A stretch of DNA of 57,030 nt from an uncultured Selenomonadales bacterium (GTDB lineage Bacteria > Bacillota > Negativicutes > Selenomonadales > Selenomonadaceae), in assembly GCA_946408355.1 (NCBI GenBank), contig CAMJRX010000012.1, positions 1 to 57,030 of the forward strand, read 5' to 3'. The notes beneath the pieces are model-generated. The model was not told the origin of the DNA. It saw nothing but the letters and a program-made list of their open reading frames with translations, and ran no database searches. The position numbers and the translations under genes were made by a program. How positions within the stretch are numbered: position 1 is the first letter of the stretch; each line of letters opens with the position of its first letter. Below, piece by piece: positions 8,624-14,888 of the stretch.

Positions 8624-9331
8624 TTAGCCAACAGTTGTGCCGATTGTTTCGCCGATTGCGGCGCGATAAATATTTTCGTGGTCGTCAATATTAAAAACGA
8701 CAAGTGGAATGTGATTATCCATGCAAAGACTAGTTGCGGTTGCGTCCATAACGTGCAAGCCGAGATTTAAAATATCAATGTAACTTATCTTATCGAACTT
8801 TTTGGCGTCGGGGAAACGATTTGGATCGCAATCGTAGACACCGTCGGCTCCGCGCTTTGCCATTAATATAACGTCCGCTTCAATTTCCGCCGCCCTAAGT
8901 GCCGCCGTCGTGTCAGTTGAAAAGTACGGATTGCCCGTGCCCGCGCCAAAAATTACAACGCGCCCTTTCTCTAAGTGACGAACTGCGCGGCGTCTTATGT
9001 AAAGTTCAGCAACTTCGCGCATTTCGATAGCCGTTTGAACGCGGGTAAAAACTTTCAGCTGTTCAAGGGCATCTTGCAGGGCGATAGCGTTCATAACAGT
9101 TGCGAGCATGCCCATATAATCAGCCGACGCTCTGTCCATGCCTTTAGCCGCGCCGCTCAAGCCACGCCAAATATTTCCTCCGCCCACGACGATTGCAACT
9201 TCCAATTTTTCCTTGTGAACTCGTTTAATTTGTTGAGCAATGCTCTCAACCACTGGCGGATAGATACCGAAACTTTTTTCTCCGGCAAGAGCTTCGCCGC
9301 TCAACTTCAGAACTACACGTTTATATTTCAT
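8624..9331 (-). CDS. pyrH: UMP kinase
   Basis: Phosphorylates UMP to UDP with ATP in pyrimidine nucleotide synthesis; an amino acid kinase-fold hexamer. The start is set at ATG 9331 ([17 protein letters not shown]), 19 codons inside the longest frame, because GGAGG lies just upstream and this is the family N-terminus. VGGGNIWRG near residue 50 and [17 protein letters not shown] near 130 are family motifs. The 235-residue length fits. It is the first gene of the leftward operon, with its own promoter upstream. Confidence 0.95.
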   Translation of the reverse strand: MKYKRVVLKLSGEALAGEKSFGIYPPVVESIAQQIKRVHKEKLEVAIVVGGGNIWRGLSGAAKGMDRASADYMGMLATVMNAIALQDALEQLKVFTRVQTAIEMREVAELYIRRRAVRHLEKGRVVIFGAGTGNPYFSTDTTAALRAAEIEADVILMAKRGADGVYDCDPNRFPDAKKFDKISYIDILNLGLHVMDATATSLCMDNHIPLVVFNIDDHENIYRAAIGETIGTTVG

Positions 9332-9359
9332 AAAGTCAGACCGCCTCCGTTCGTCGACA

Positions 9360-9388
9360 ATTTTACAAGTTACTTTATTTCCTGTCAA
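9360..9388 (-). promoter_or_regulatory. Promoter of the pyrH-rseP operon
   Basis: A minus-strand -35 TTGACA at 9383-9388 and -10 TAAAAT at 9360-9365 are separated by exactly 17 bases. The predicted start is about 20 bases upstream of the pyrH ribosome binding site. It diverges from the promoter of the next plus-strand gene. Confidence 0.7.
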
Positions 9389-9397
9389 TAATTCCTA

Positions 9398-9426
9398 TTG
9401 AAAAGCTGAAAAAAAGGTGATATACT
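9398..9426 (+). promoter_or_regulatory. Promoter of the hydroxyacid dehydrogenase gene
   Basis: Plus-strand -35 TTGAAA at 9398-9403 and -10 TATACT at 9421-9426 with 17-base spacing, 28 bases upstream of the start codon. It lies back to back with the pyrH promoter. Confidence 0.65.
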
Positions 9427-9454
9427 TCGCCGCGTGAAAGAAGGTGATTAGCAA

Positions 9455-10330
9455 ATGACGGCTTTGAAAAAAATCGGCTTTATCGGAACTGGCATTATGG
9501 GCGCGGCAATGGCGGGTCATTTAATGGACGCGGGCTTTTCTGTCAGCGTTTACAACCGCACGAAGTCTAAGGCGCAAGCTTTGATTGAACGCGGCGCGAA
9601 ATGGTGCGACACCGTTGGCGAATGTGCAACAGGTCAAGATGTCGTGATTACAATCGTCGGCTATCCTAAGGACGTCGAGGAAATTTATTTGGGCGCGGGC
9701 GGAATTATTGATTCGGCTAAGGCGGGTGCTTATCTCGTTGACATGACGACTTCCTCGCCAATTCTTGCCGAAAAGATTTTTGCGGCAGCTCAGAAAAAAA
9801 ATCTCCACGCAGTTGACGCTCCAGTCACTGGCGGAGATATCGGCGCAAAAAATGCTACGCTTACAATTTTAGTTGGCGGCGCAGAAGAAGATTTTAACGC
9901 TCTGCAACCAGTCTTCGCGGCTATGGGAAAAAATATCGTCTACGAAGGTTCAGCGGGCGCAGGGCAGAAAACTAAAGCTTGCAACCAAATCGCGATTGCC
10001 GGAACGTTAGCGGGCGTATGTGAGGCTTTTGCCTATGCTAAGGCGTCGGGGCTTGATGTGGAAAAAGTTTACTCGGCAATAGTAACAGGTGCGGCAGGCT
10101 CCTTTCAAATGAGAAGTGTCGCTCGTAAAGGTCTCGACGGCGATTTTTGTCCTGGATTTATGCTCCGGCACTTCGGCAAGGATTTAGCAATCGGCATGGA
10201 AACAGCTACAGCTTATGGCGCGGCGTTGCCGATTTTGGCTATGGTTCTTCACGAAGTACGCAAGCTTGAAGAGTCGGGCGAGGGCAATCTTGGAACGCAA
10301 GCTCTATTGAAGTATTACAGCGTCATTTAG
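9455..10330 (+). CDS. Beta-hydroxyacid dehydrogenase (GarR/HIBADH family)
   Basis: A 291-residue NAD(P)-dependent dehydrogenase, most like tartronate semialdehyde (2-hydroxy-3-oxopropionate) reductases. It shows the Rossmann motif GFIGTGIMGAAMAGHL at the N-terminus, the substrate-binding DAPVTGGDIGA near residue 122 and the catalytic-lysine helix around KTKACNQIAIAG near 172. The ATG follows GAAGGTGA. It is a single-gene unit with its own promoter. The exact substrate cannot be read from the sequence; 3-hydroxyisobutyrate is an alternative. Confidence 0.85.
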   Translation: MTALKKIGFIGTGIMGAAMAGHLMDAGFSVSVYNRTKSKAQALIERGAKWCDTVGECATGQDVVITIVGYPKDVEEIYLGAGGIIDSAKAGAYLVDMTTSSPILAEKIFAAAQKKNLHAVDAPVTGGDIGAKNATLTILVGGAEEDFNALQPVFAAMGKNIVYEGSAGAGQKTKACNQIAIAGTLAGVCEAFAYAKASGLDVEKVYSAIVTGAAGSFQMRSVARKGLDGDFCPGFMLRHFGKDLAIGMETATAYGAALPILAMVLHEVRKLEESGEGNLGTQALLKYYSVI

Positions 10331-10333
10331 ATT

Positions 10334-11073
10334 CTATAGGCTTATCGGCGTCGAATTGGCAACGGCAAGATTTTCTTTAGCGACTCTTTTCGCGGCGGCT
10401 CTTGCAAGTGCTTTTGCGCGAAGTTTAGCCTTTGTTTCCTCTGTATGATGCTTACCTTCCATAGTTTTTCTGCCTTGATTAGACGCGCCAATTTTTGATT
10501 TTATTTCATCAGTGTGATGTTTACCGTAAAAAGGATTGTTTTCACCTTTATTGACGGCAGATAAAGTGGTAGCTATTTTTGCTTTGGTCTCAGCGGAGTG
10601 ATGTTTACCATAAAGAAAATGTTTATCACCTTTTCTGGAAACAGACATTTTGGCTTTTGTTTCAGGTAATGCTTTTTTTCCTTTATTAACTGCTGGTCTA
10701 CCTCGACGTGACGCTCCCATTTTTTTGCGGATAGCTTCGGACATTATAGTGTTACCAATGCCGCCACACGTCTTGTTGTATCCATTCGGATAAAAGAGTG
10801 AAAGAAAGCCACCCATTTTTTTCGTGTTCGCTAATCAGATTCGATGGAACGCCCCTTTCGACGATCCACCAATCAAAATTTTCCCAGCCAAGACTCTGAA
10901 TTTCACGGTCGATGAACTGTTTTTTTACCGCGCTTGTGCTCACTAATGCGAGTTTCTACCTTGCGACTTGTGGTACCGACGTAAAATTGATTTGAGCACC
11001 GGCACCAGATGACGTATACGCTGAAGAAAATGTCCGTTTGACATTCGGAGCTGGTTTTGTTATTATCTTCCAC
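10334..11073 (-). pseudogene. GIY-YIG endonuclease with NUMOD3 repeats, two frameshifts
   Basis: Three consecutive minus-strand frames together encode one nuclease-like protein. From GTG 11073 (AAGGGAG upstream) comes VYVIWCRCSNQFYVGTTSRK, a GIY-YIG core. At the A7 run 10920-10926 the frame must shift to reach QFIDREIQSLGWENFDWW and the catalytic-type Glu in SEHEK. At a second A7 run near 10816-10822 it must shift again to reach YNKTCGGIGNT and about four NUMOD3 DNA-binding repeats (GKHHTEETKAK type). Removing one A from each run restores a single frame of roughly 245 codons. It resembles a free-standing homing endonuclease. It is either a pseudogene, decoded by slippage, or affected by homopolymer sequencing errors. 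Confidence 0.7.
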
Positions 11074-11152
11074 GTGTAAAACTCCCTTCTGGAATTTGTG
11101 ACTTCAAACGCATTTTAGCAGAAGGGCAAATTTTTTCAAGGAGTGAAAAGTT

Positions 11153-11590
11153 TTGTTAGACGAATGGAAAAAATTCATATTGCGCGGAAATATCGTGGAC
11201 ATGTCCGTCGGCGTCATCATCGGCGGAGCTTTTGGAAAAATTGTTTCCTCGTTCACGTCCGATATACTAATGCCACCGCTGGGGTTGTTGCTCGGCAAAG
11301 TGGATTTCTCAAATTTCTATATAAACCTTTCGGGTCAAGAGTTTGAATCCTTCTCCGCCGCCAAGGAAGCAGGTGCACCAATTATCGCTTACGGCTCATT
11401 CCTCAATGTGTGCCTCGATTTCCTGATTATGGGTACGGCTGTTTTTATTTTGCTGAAGCAAATCAGCAGATTTATGCCGGCACCGCCGCCGCCGCCGCCC
11501 GATCCGCGTAAATGTCCGTTCTGTCGTGAAGTTGTTGCAGACGACGCGACTAAATGTCCGCATTGCGCTTCCGACATTAAAGGCAAATAG
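11153..11590 (+). CDS. mscL: Large-conductance mechanosensitive channel with zinc ribbon
   Basis: Opens under membrane tension to release solutes during osmotic downshock. The 145-residue protein starts at TTG 11153 with AAGGAGTG upstream. It has the MscL N-terminal helix and TM1 (FILRGNIVDMSVGVIIGGAF) and a second TM near residues 85-105. Instead of the usual cytoplasmic helix alone, a proline-rich linker (APPPPPPPDP-like) leads to a C-terminal CPFC and CPHC pair, a predicted zinc ribbon. That tail is the unusual feature. It converges on dhaM across a two-way terminator. Confidence 0.9.
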   Translation: MLDEWKKFILRGNIVDMSVGVIIGGAFGKIVSSFTSDILMPPLGLLLGKVDFSNFYINLSGQEFESFSAAKEAGAPIIAYGSFLNVCLDFLIMGTAVFILLKQISRFMPAPPPPPPDPRKCPFCREVVADDATKCPHCASDIKGK

Positions 11591-11610
11591 TTTCTTGATA
11601 TAAAAAATAC

Positions 11611-11634
11611 AGCCCCTCCGATTTTGGAGAGGCT
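11611..11634 (+). terminator. Hairpin after mscL
   Basis: AGCCCCTCC pairs with GGAGAGGCT with one mismatch, 20 bases past the mscL stop. No T-run follows directly, so it may act with the next hairpin. Confidence 0.3.
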
Positions 11635-11641
11635 AAGCTTG

Positions 11642-11676
11642 AAAAAAGTTCGCTACAAAAAGTGGCGGACTTTTTT
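11642..11676. terminator. Two-way terminator between mscL and dhaM
   Basis: A 15-bp stem with two G-U pairs (arms 11642-11656 and 11662-11676) and an AAAAA loop carries A6 on the left and T6 on the right, so it can end transcription from both directions. It separates convergent mscL and dhaKLM. Confidence 0.75.
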
Positions 11677-11698
11677 AGTTTGAAGATTATATTTTTGC

Positions 11699-12076
11699 CT
11701 AGAATTTTTTTGCAGTGAGAGTTTCTTCTACGCGCTCGGAAATTTCAGCTAAAGATTTTCCGCCCGCCGATTCAACCGCCGCGAGAACTGCGCCTTCAAC
11801 CAACGGGCAATCAATCATTTTAACATTCGGCTTGTCTAAATCTTCCAAAACCATTTCCGTTGTCATGACGGCAGAACCCATGTCCATTAAAATTATCACG
11901 CCGTCAGCTGAATAAACTGCCTCAATCGCCGCGCAGATTTTTTCGTAGCTCGTGCCTAAAGAGCCGTCCTCAAGACCGCCCGCCGCGGCAAGTGGAGCAT
12001 TCGCCATCATTTTTGAAATTTCAACGACGCCTTCCGCGAGTTTTTGACTGTGCGAGACAATTACAATGCCTACCAT
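11699..12076 (-). CDS. dhaM: PTS-linked dihydroxyacetone kinase phosphotransfer subunit
   Basis: Passes phosphate from HPr to the ADP held on DhaL so that dihydroxyacetone can be phosphorylated. Start is ATG 12076 (MVGIVIVSHSQKLAEGV), 57 codons inside the longest frame, because this is the EIIA-mannose-like N-terminus with the phospho-accepting His9. At 125 residues it is the single-domain form. Its ATG follows the dhaL stop by one base, so the genes are translationally coupled. Confidence 0.92.
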   Translation of the reverse strand: MVGIVIVSHSQKLAEGVVEISKMMANAPLAAAGGLEDGSLGTSYEKICAAIEAVYSADGVIILMDMGSAVMTTEMVLEDLDKPNVKMIDCPLVEGAVLAAVESAGGKSLAEISERVEETLTAKKF

Positions 12077-12077
12077 G

Positions 12078-12707
12078 TCATGCCTCCCGCAAAACGTCCA
12101 ACACAGTCTGCAACATAAACAAAGATGACGTTGCGCCTGGATCCTGATGTCCAATACTGCGCTCCTTAAGATAGCTAGCGCGTCCTTTCGTGGCGATAAT
12201 TGTTTTGGTGTATTCAACGCCTTTAGCCGCCGCGTCAACACCGTCACTTAGCGCGTCAATTAAATTTTTGCCGCCGTCAATGTCTTCCTTTAATGCCTTG
12301 TAAGCGGGGCAAAGAGAATCAAGCATAGTTTTTTCGCCTTCAACGGCTTTACCTCGCATTTTGATACCATTAATCGCCGCGTCCAATGCCGCAACAAATT
12401 CCGCGTCCGTGAGTTCCATTTTGCCTTTGCAGACATTGCCCGCCTTCATAAATGCCGTACCGTAAAGCGGACCCGACGCGCCGCCGACAGTTGAGACAAG
12501 TTGAGTGCCGACGCCTTTTAAAATCGCGCCAATATCTTTATCAGCGAATGTCGGCAATTTTTCTTCGACACTTTTAAAGCCGCGAGCAAGATTTATACCG
12601 TGATCGCCGTCGCCGATTTCGTTGTCGAGTTCAGTTAAAAAATCTTTCTCCGCCTCAATCTTTTTGGCAATGGCGGCGATTATCGCGAGAATTTTTTTAT
12701 TGTCCAT
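12078..12707 (-). CDS. dhaL: Dihydroxyacetone kinase ADP-binding subunit
   Basis: Holds a tightly bound ADP/ATP and transfers phosphate to the substrate on DhaK. Start is ATG 12707 (MDNKKILAIIAAIAKKI) behind AGAGGTAAG, giving 210 residues. The Mg-binding motif EIGDGDHGINLARGF lies near residue 30, GASGPLYGTAF near 75 and the nucleotide-lid HQDPGATSS near the C-terminus. It lies between dhaK and dhaM in one leftward operon. Confidence 0.94.
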   Translation of the reverse strand: MDNKKILAIIAAIAKKIEAEKDFLTELDNEIGDGDHGINLARGFKSVEEKLPTFADKDIGAILKGVGTQLVSTVGGASGPLYGTAFMKAGNVCKGKMELTDAEFVAALDAAINGIKMRGKAVEGEKTMLDSLCPAYKALKEDIDGGKNLIDALSDGVDAAAKGVEYTKTIIATKGRASYLKERSIGHQDPGATSSLFMLQTVLDVLREA

Positions 12708-12711
12708 TTGC

Positions 12712-13704
12712 TTACCTCTTGAGCGCGGGAGTATCAGCGGGTGCGTCATAAAGTTTCTTAAGTTCATCGTCGAGGCGCAACAGAGTCAGCGAAAAGCCCG
12801 CCATTTCGATTGACGTCATGTAGTTGCCAACCATTGTGTCGTAAACTTTAACGCCCACCTCTTTAAGATAATCTTGCACAAAATTATTGATAATGTAAAG
12901 TTCCATAAGCGGCGTCGCGCCCATGCCGTTTACCATAACAACGACTTCTTGATTTTTATAGTCGATGTCAGCGAGGATTTTATCCAAGAGAGTTTTAGCG
13001 ATTTCGTCAGCGGAGGCGATTTTTTCTCTGTGCGTGCCGGGTTCGCCGTGAATACCAATGCCGATTTCGACTTCGTCCTCTGCAAGTTCAAAACCAGGTT
13101 TACCGGTGGCGGGAACTGTGCACGGAGAAATTGCCATGCCCATTGTCCGAATATTGGCGATAACTTTTTCCGCGACGGCTTTAACTTCCTCAAGAGTTGC
13201 GCCTTCCTCAGCTTTAGCCCCGGCGATTTTGTGCACGAGGATTGTCCCTGCGACGCCGCGCCGCCCCGTCGTGTAGAGGCTATCTTGAACTGCAACGTCG
13301 TCATTAACTACAACGTGGTCAACTTTAATGTCCTCGTCTTGCGCCATGTCGATTGCCATTTCAAAATTCAGCACGTCGCCCGTATAATTTTTGACGATAC
13401 AGAGAACGCCTTGATCCGTTGCAACGGCTTTAATGCCCTCGAAAATTTTATCAGGCGTCGGCGAGGTGAAAACCGCTCCAGCAACTGCGCAGTCAAGCAT
13501 ACCCGTTCCGACAAAACCGCCGTGTGCAGGTTCATGACCGGAGCCGCCGCCGCTAACGAGCGCAACTTTATTGGCGGGCTTTTTATTGGCGCGAACGACC
13601 ACATTGCCGCATTCGAGCTTAGCGAGTTTGTCGGGCGCAGATTTAACCAGTCCCAAAATCATTTGCTCTTCGACGGAGTCAACCGCATTGATGAGTTTTT
13701 TCAT
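12712..13704 (-). CDS. dhaK: Dihydroxyacetone kinase substrate-binding subunit
   Basis: Binds dihydroxyacetone covalently through a histidine and presents it to DhaL, yielding DHA phosphate for glycolysis. The 330-residue protein has ALVSGGGSGHEPAHGGFVG near residue 50, KNYTGDVLNF near 105, and the active-site His in GIGIHGEPGTH near 218. Length is typical. It is the first gene of dhaKLM, with GGAGGGATT upstream and a strong promoter at 13744-13772. No dhaS/dhaR-like regulator is seen nearby. Confidence 0.95.
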   Translation of the reverse strand: MKKLINAVDSVEEQMILGLVKSAPDKLAKLECGNVVVRANKKPANKVALVSGGGSGHEPAHGGFVGTGMLDCAVAGAVFTSPTPDKIFEGIKAVATDQGVLCIVKNYTGDVLNFEMAIDMAQDEDIKVDHVVVNDDVAVQDSLYTTGRRGVAGTILVHKIAGAKAEEGATLEEVKAVAEKVIANIRTMGMAISPCTVPATGKPGFELAEDEVEIGIGIHGEPGTHREKIASADEIAKTLLDKILADIDYKNQEVVVMVNGMGATPLMELYIINNFVQDYLKEVGVKVYDTMVGNYMTSIEMAGFSLTLLRLDDELKKLYDAPADTPALKR

Positions 13705-13743
13705 GTGAATCCCTCCTAAAAAAATTTCAAGCCTAGCGAGAAA

Positions 13744-13772
13744 AATTTATCACTAAGCTTGAAGTGTGTCAA
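13744..13772 (-). promoter_or_regulatory. Promoter of dhaKLM
   Basis: Minus-strand -35 TTGACA (13767-13772) and -10 TAAATT (13744-13749), 17 bases apart, with AAGCTT in the spacer. Predicted start is near 13737, about 33 bases before dhaK. The spacer resembles that of two other promoters in this window (14188-14216 and 21183-21211). Confidence 0.7.
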
Positions 13773-13783
13773 TCACAATTAAC

Positions 13784-13812
13784 TTGAAAGTTTTATGAAC
13801 GTATGATATAGT
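13784..13812 (+). promoter_or_regulatory. Promoter of the small-peptide (type I toxin-like) mRNA
   Basis: Plus-strand -35 TTGAAA (13784-13789) and -10 TATAGT (13807-13812) separated by 17 bases. The predicted start falls at about 13819, which is the first base of an 11-base element whose reverse complement recurs at 14149-14159. Confidence 0.65.
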
Positions 13813-13840
13813 TTAATTGGTAGGTAGTTTGATGTGTCGG

Positions 13841-13861
13841 CTTCTTCCTCGAAGGAAGGAG
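13841..13861 (+). promoter_or_regulatory. Leader hairpin hiding the ribosome binding site
   Basis: CTTCTTCC at 13841-13848 pairs with GGAAGGAG at 13854-13861 around a five-base loop. The right arm contains most of the GGAGGTGA ribosome binding site of the 28-residue peptide, so folding should limit its translation. Confidence 0.6.
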
Positions 13862-13870
13862 GTGACGCGT

Positions 13871-13957
13871 ATGGAGTTTAAGGACTGGTTGGATGTTATC
13901 TGCGAGGTCGGAACTCTCATCTTCGCGGCACTGACGTTCTTCGGCAAAAACAAGTAA
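13871..13957 (+). CDS. 28-residue membrane peptide, type I toxin-like
   Basis: A tiny gene with an excellent GGAGGTGA site and ATG 13871. The peptide starts MEFKDWLDVICEV, has a hydrophobic stretch GTLIFAALTFF and a basic GKNK tail, so it should insert in the membrane. The pattern resembles short 'putative holin-like toxin' peptides of Firmicutes, but this is a visual match only. A 7-bp hairpin (13964-13983) follows the stop. Its strong promoter, masked binding site, long untranslated 3' region and an opposing promoter at 14188-14216 fit a type I toxin. An alternative is a regulatory or stress peptide. Confidence 0.6.
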   Translation: MEFKDWLDVICEVGTLIFAALTFFGKNK

Positions 13958-14187
13958 GTGAAGAGCCGTCCATCACGACGGCTTCTAAACCGTTTTCAAA
14001 GACTTAACAAACTAACGGGGAAGGAGTCGACGTGCCAGCATCGACTGCCTACCGCCATTTTGTATTTAAAAATCGTCTTTTACAATGGCTCCATAATTAA
14101 TTAACTATCACCTAACAAACACAAGAAAGAAGTAGACGCGGTAGCATTAACTACCTACCATTAAAATTGTTTTATTTAAGCAAGAAA

Positions 14188-14216
14188 AATTTACCATAAG
14201 CTTGCAAATAAGTCAA
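14188..14216 (-). promoter_or_regulatory. Opposing promoter, candidate antitoxin RNA
   Basis: Minus-strand -35 TTGACT (14211-14216) and -10 TAAATT (14188-14193) with 17-base spacing and AAGCTT in the spacer. It would start an RNA near 14181 running antisense to the 3' part of the small-peptide mRNA. It overlaps the leader of the radical SAM gene. Confidence 0.55.
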
Positions 14217-14228
14217 GGAGAGATTTAA

Positions 14229-14888
14229 ATGATTGTCTACGCAACACATAAAGGCGGAAAATATTTGCCGCTTGCCGAGAGCTTGAAAATTGATTCGACG
14301 ACGACGCGCGGTCTCTACGTGAACTTAACTAATCGTTGCAACTGCGATTGCGTCTTCTGTTTGCGACAGAAAAAATCTATGGCTAAAGAGTCGAGTCTTT
14401 GGTTAGAGCGCGAGCCGACGGTTGAGGAAGTCAAAGCTGAATTCGACGCCGCGCCCTGGCAAGTTATCAAGGAAGTTGTCTTTTGCGGATTCGGCGAGCC
14501 GACGATTAGACTTGCCGAACTTGTGGAGCTGTTGACTTACGTAAAAAAAATCCGCCCGAATATGCCGACGCGCCTCAACACGAACGGTTTGGGCGAACTT
14601 TATCACGGGCGAGAAATTGCCGCTGACTTTGAAAATATTCTGGACACGGCGTCAATTAGCCTCAATGCCGCGACTGCCGAAAAATATTTCAAGCTTACTC
14701 GTGCCGCCTATGGAATAAAATCTTTCGACGCGATGTTAGCTTTTGCTGAGCATATGAAAGTTTTCGTGCCGCATGTAGTCTTAACTGTCGTTGACCACGT
14801 TACACCGCCTAAAGAAATTATTGCTTGTCAAAAAATCTGTGATGAACGAGGATTAACTTTGCGCGTTCGTCCTTACGAGGACAGCTGA
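14229..14888 (+). CDS. TatD-linked-type radical SAM protein
   Basis: A 219-residue radical SAM enzyme that would bind a [4Fe-4S] cluster and S-adenosylmethionine. The cluster motif is in NRCNCDCVFC near residues 36-45 (CX3CX2C) and the GGE-like motif reads GFGEPT near residue 85. Short length and sequence resemble the radical SAM family found next to tatD, though tatD is not seen here. AAGGAG precedes ATG 14229. The 3' end overlaps the convergent U32 gene by 16 bases. Substrate is unknown. Confidence 0.75.
   Translation: MIVYATHKGGKYLPLAESLKIDSTTTRGLYVNLTNRCNCDCVFCLRQKKSMAKESSLWLEREPTVEEVKAEFDAAPWQVIKEVVFCGFGEPTIRLAELVELLTYVKKIRPNMPTRLNTNGLGELYHGREIAADFENILDTASISLNAATAEKYFKLTRAAYGIKSFDAMLAFAEHMKVFVPHVVLTVVDHVTPPKEIIACQKICDERGLTLRVRPYEDS

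Larger units (their letters stand above)
13819..14159. repeat. 11-bp inverted repeat flanking the small-peptide locus
   Basis: GGTAGGTAGTT at 13819-13829 is perfectly complementary to AACTACCTACC at 14149-14159. If one transcript spans both, its 5' end can pair with its 3' end, as known for several type I toxin mRNAs that are kept untranslated by a long-range clamp. Confidence 0.7.

Noticed and set aside
8126-8770. 214-codon plus-strand frame across frr and pyrH
   Set aside because: Antisense to two conserved genes; crosses their junction and shows no domain-like sequence.
11158-11400. mscL as part of the homing endonuclease unit
   Set aside because: The genes diverge with separate start signals; nothing links them functionally.
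12874-13719. 281-codon plus-strand open frame opposite dhaK
   Set aside because: It is the antisense shadow of a well-supported dhaK with family motifs over its whole length; no ribosome binding site and low-complexity Asn/Phe-rich composition.
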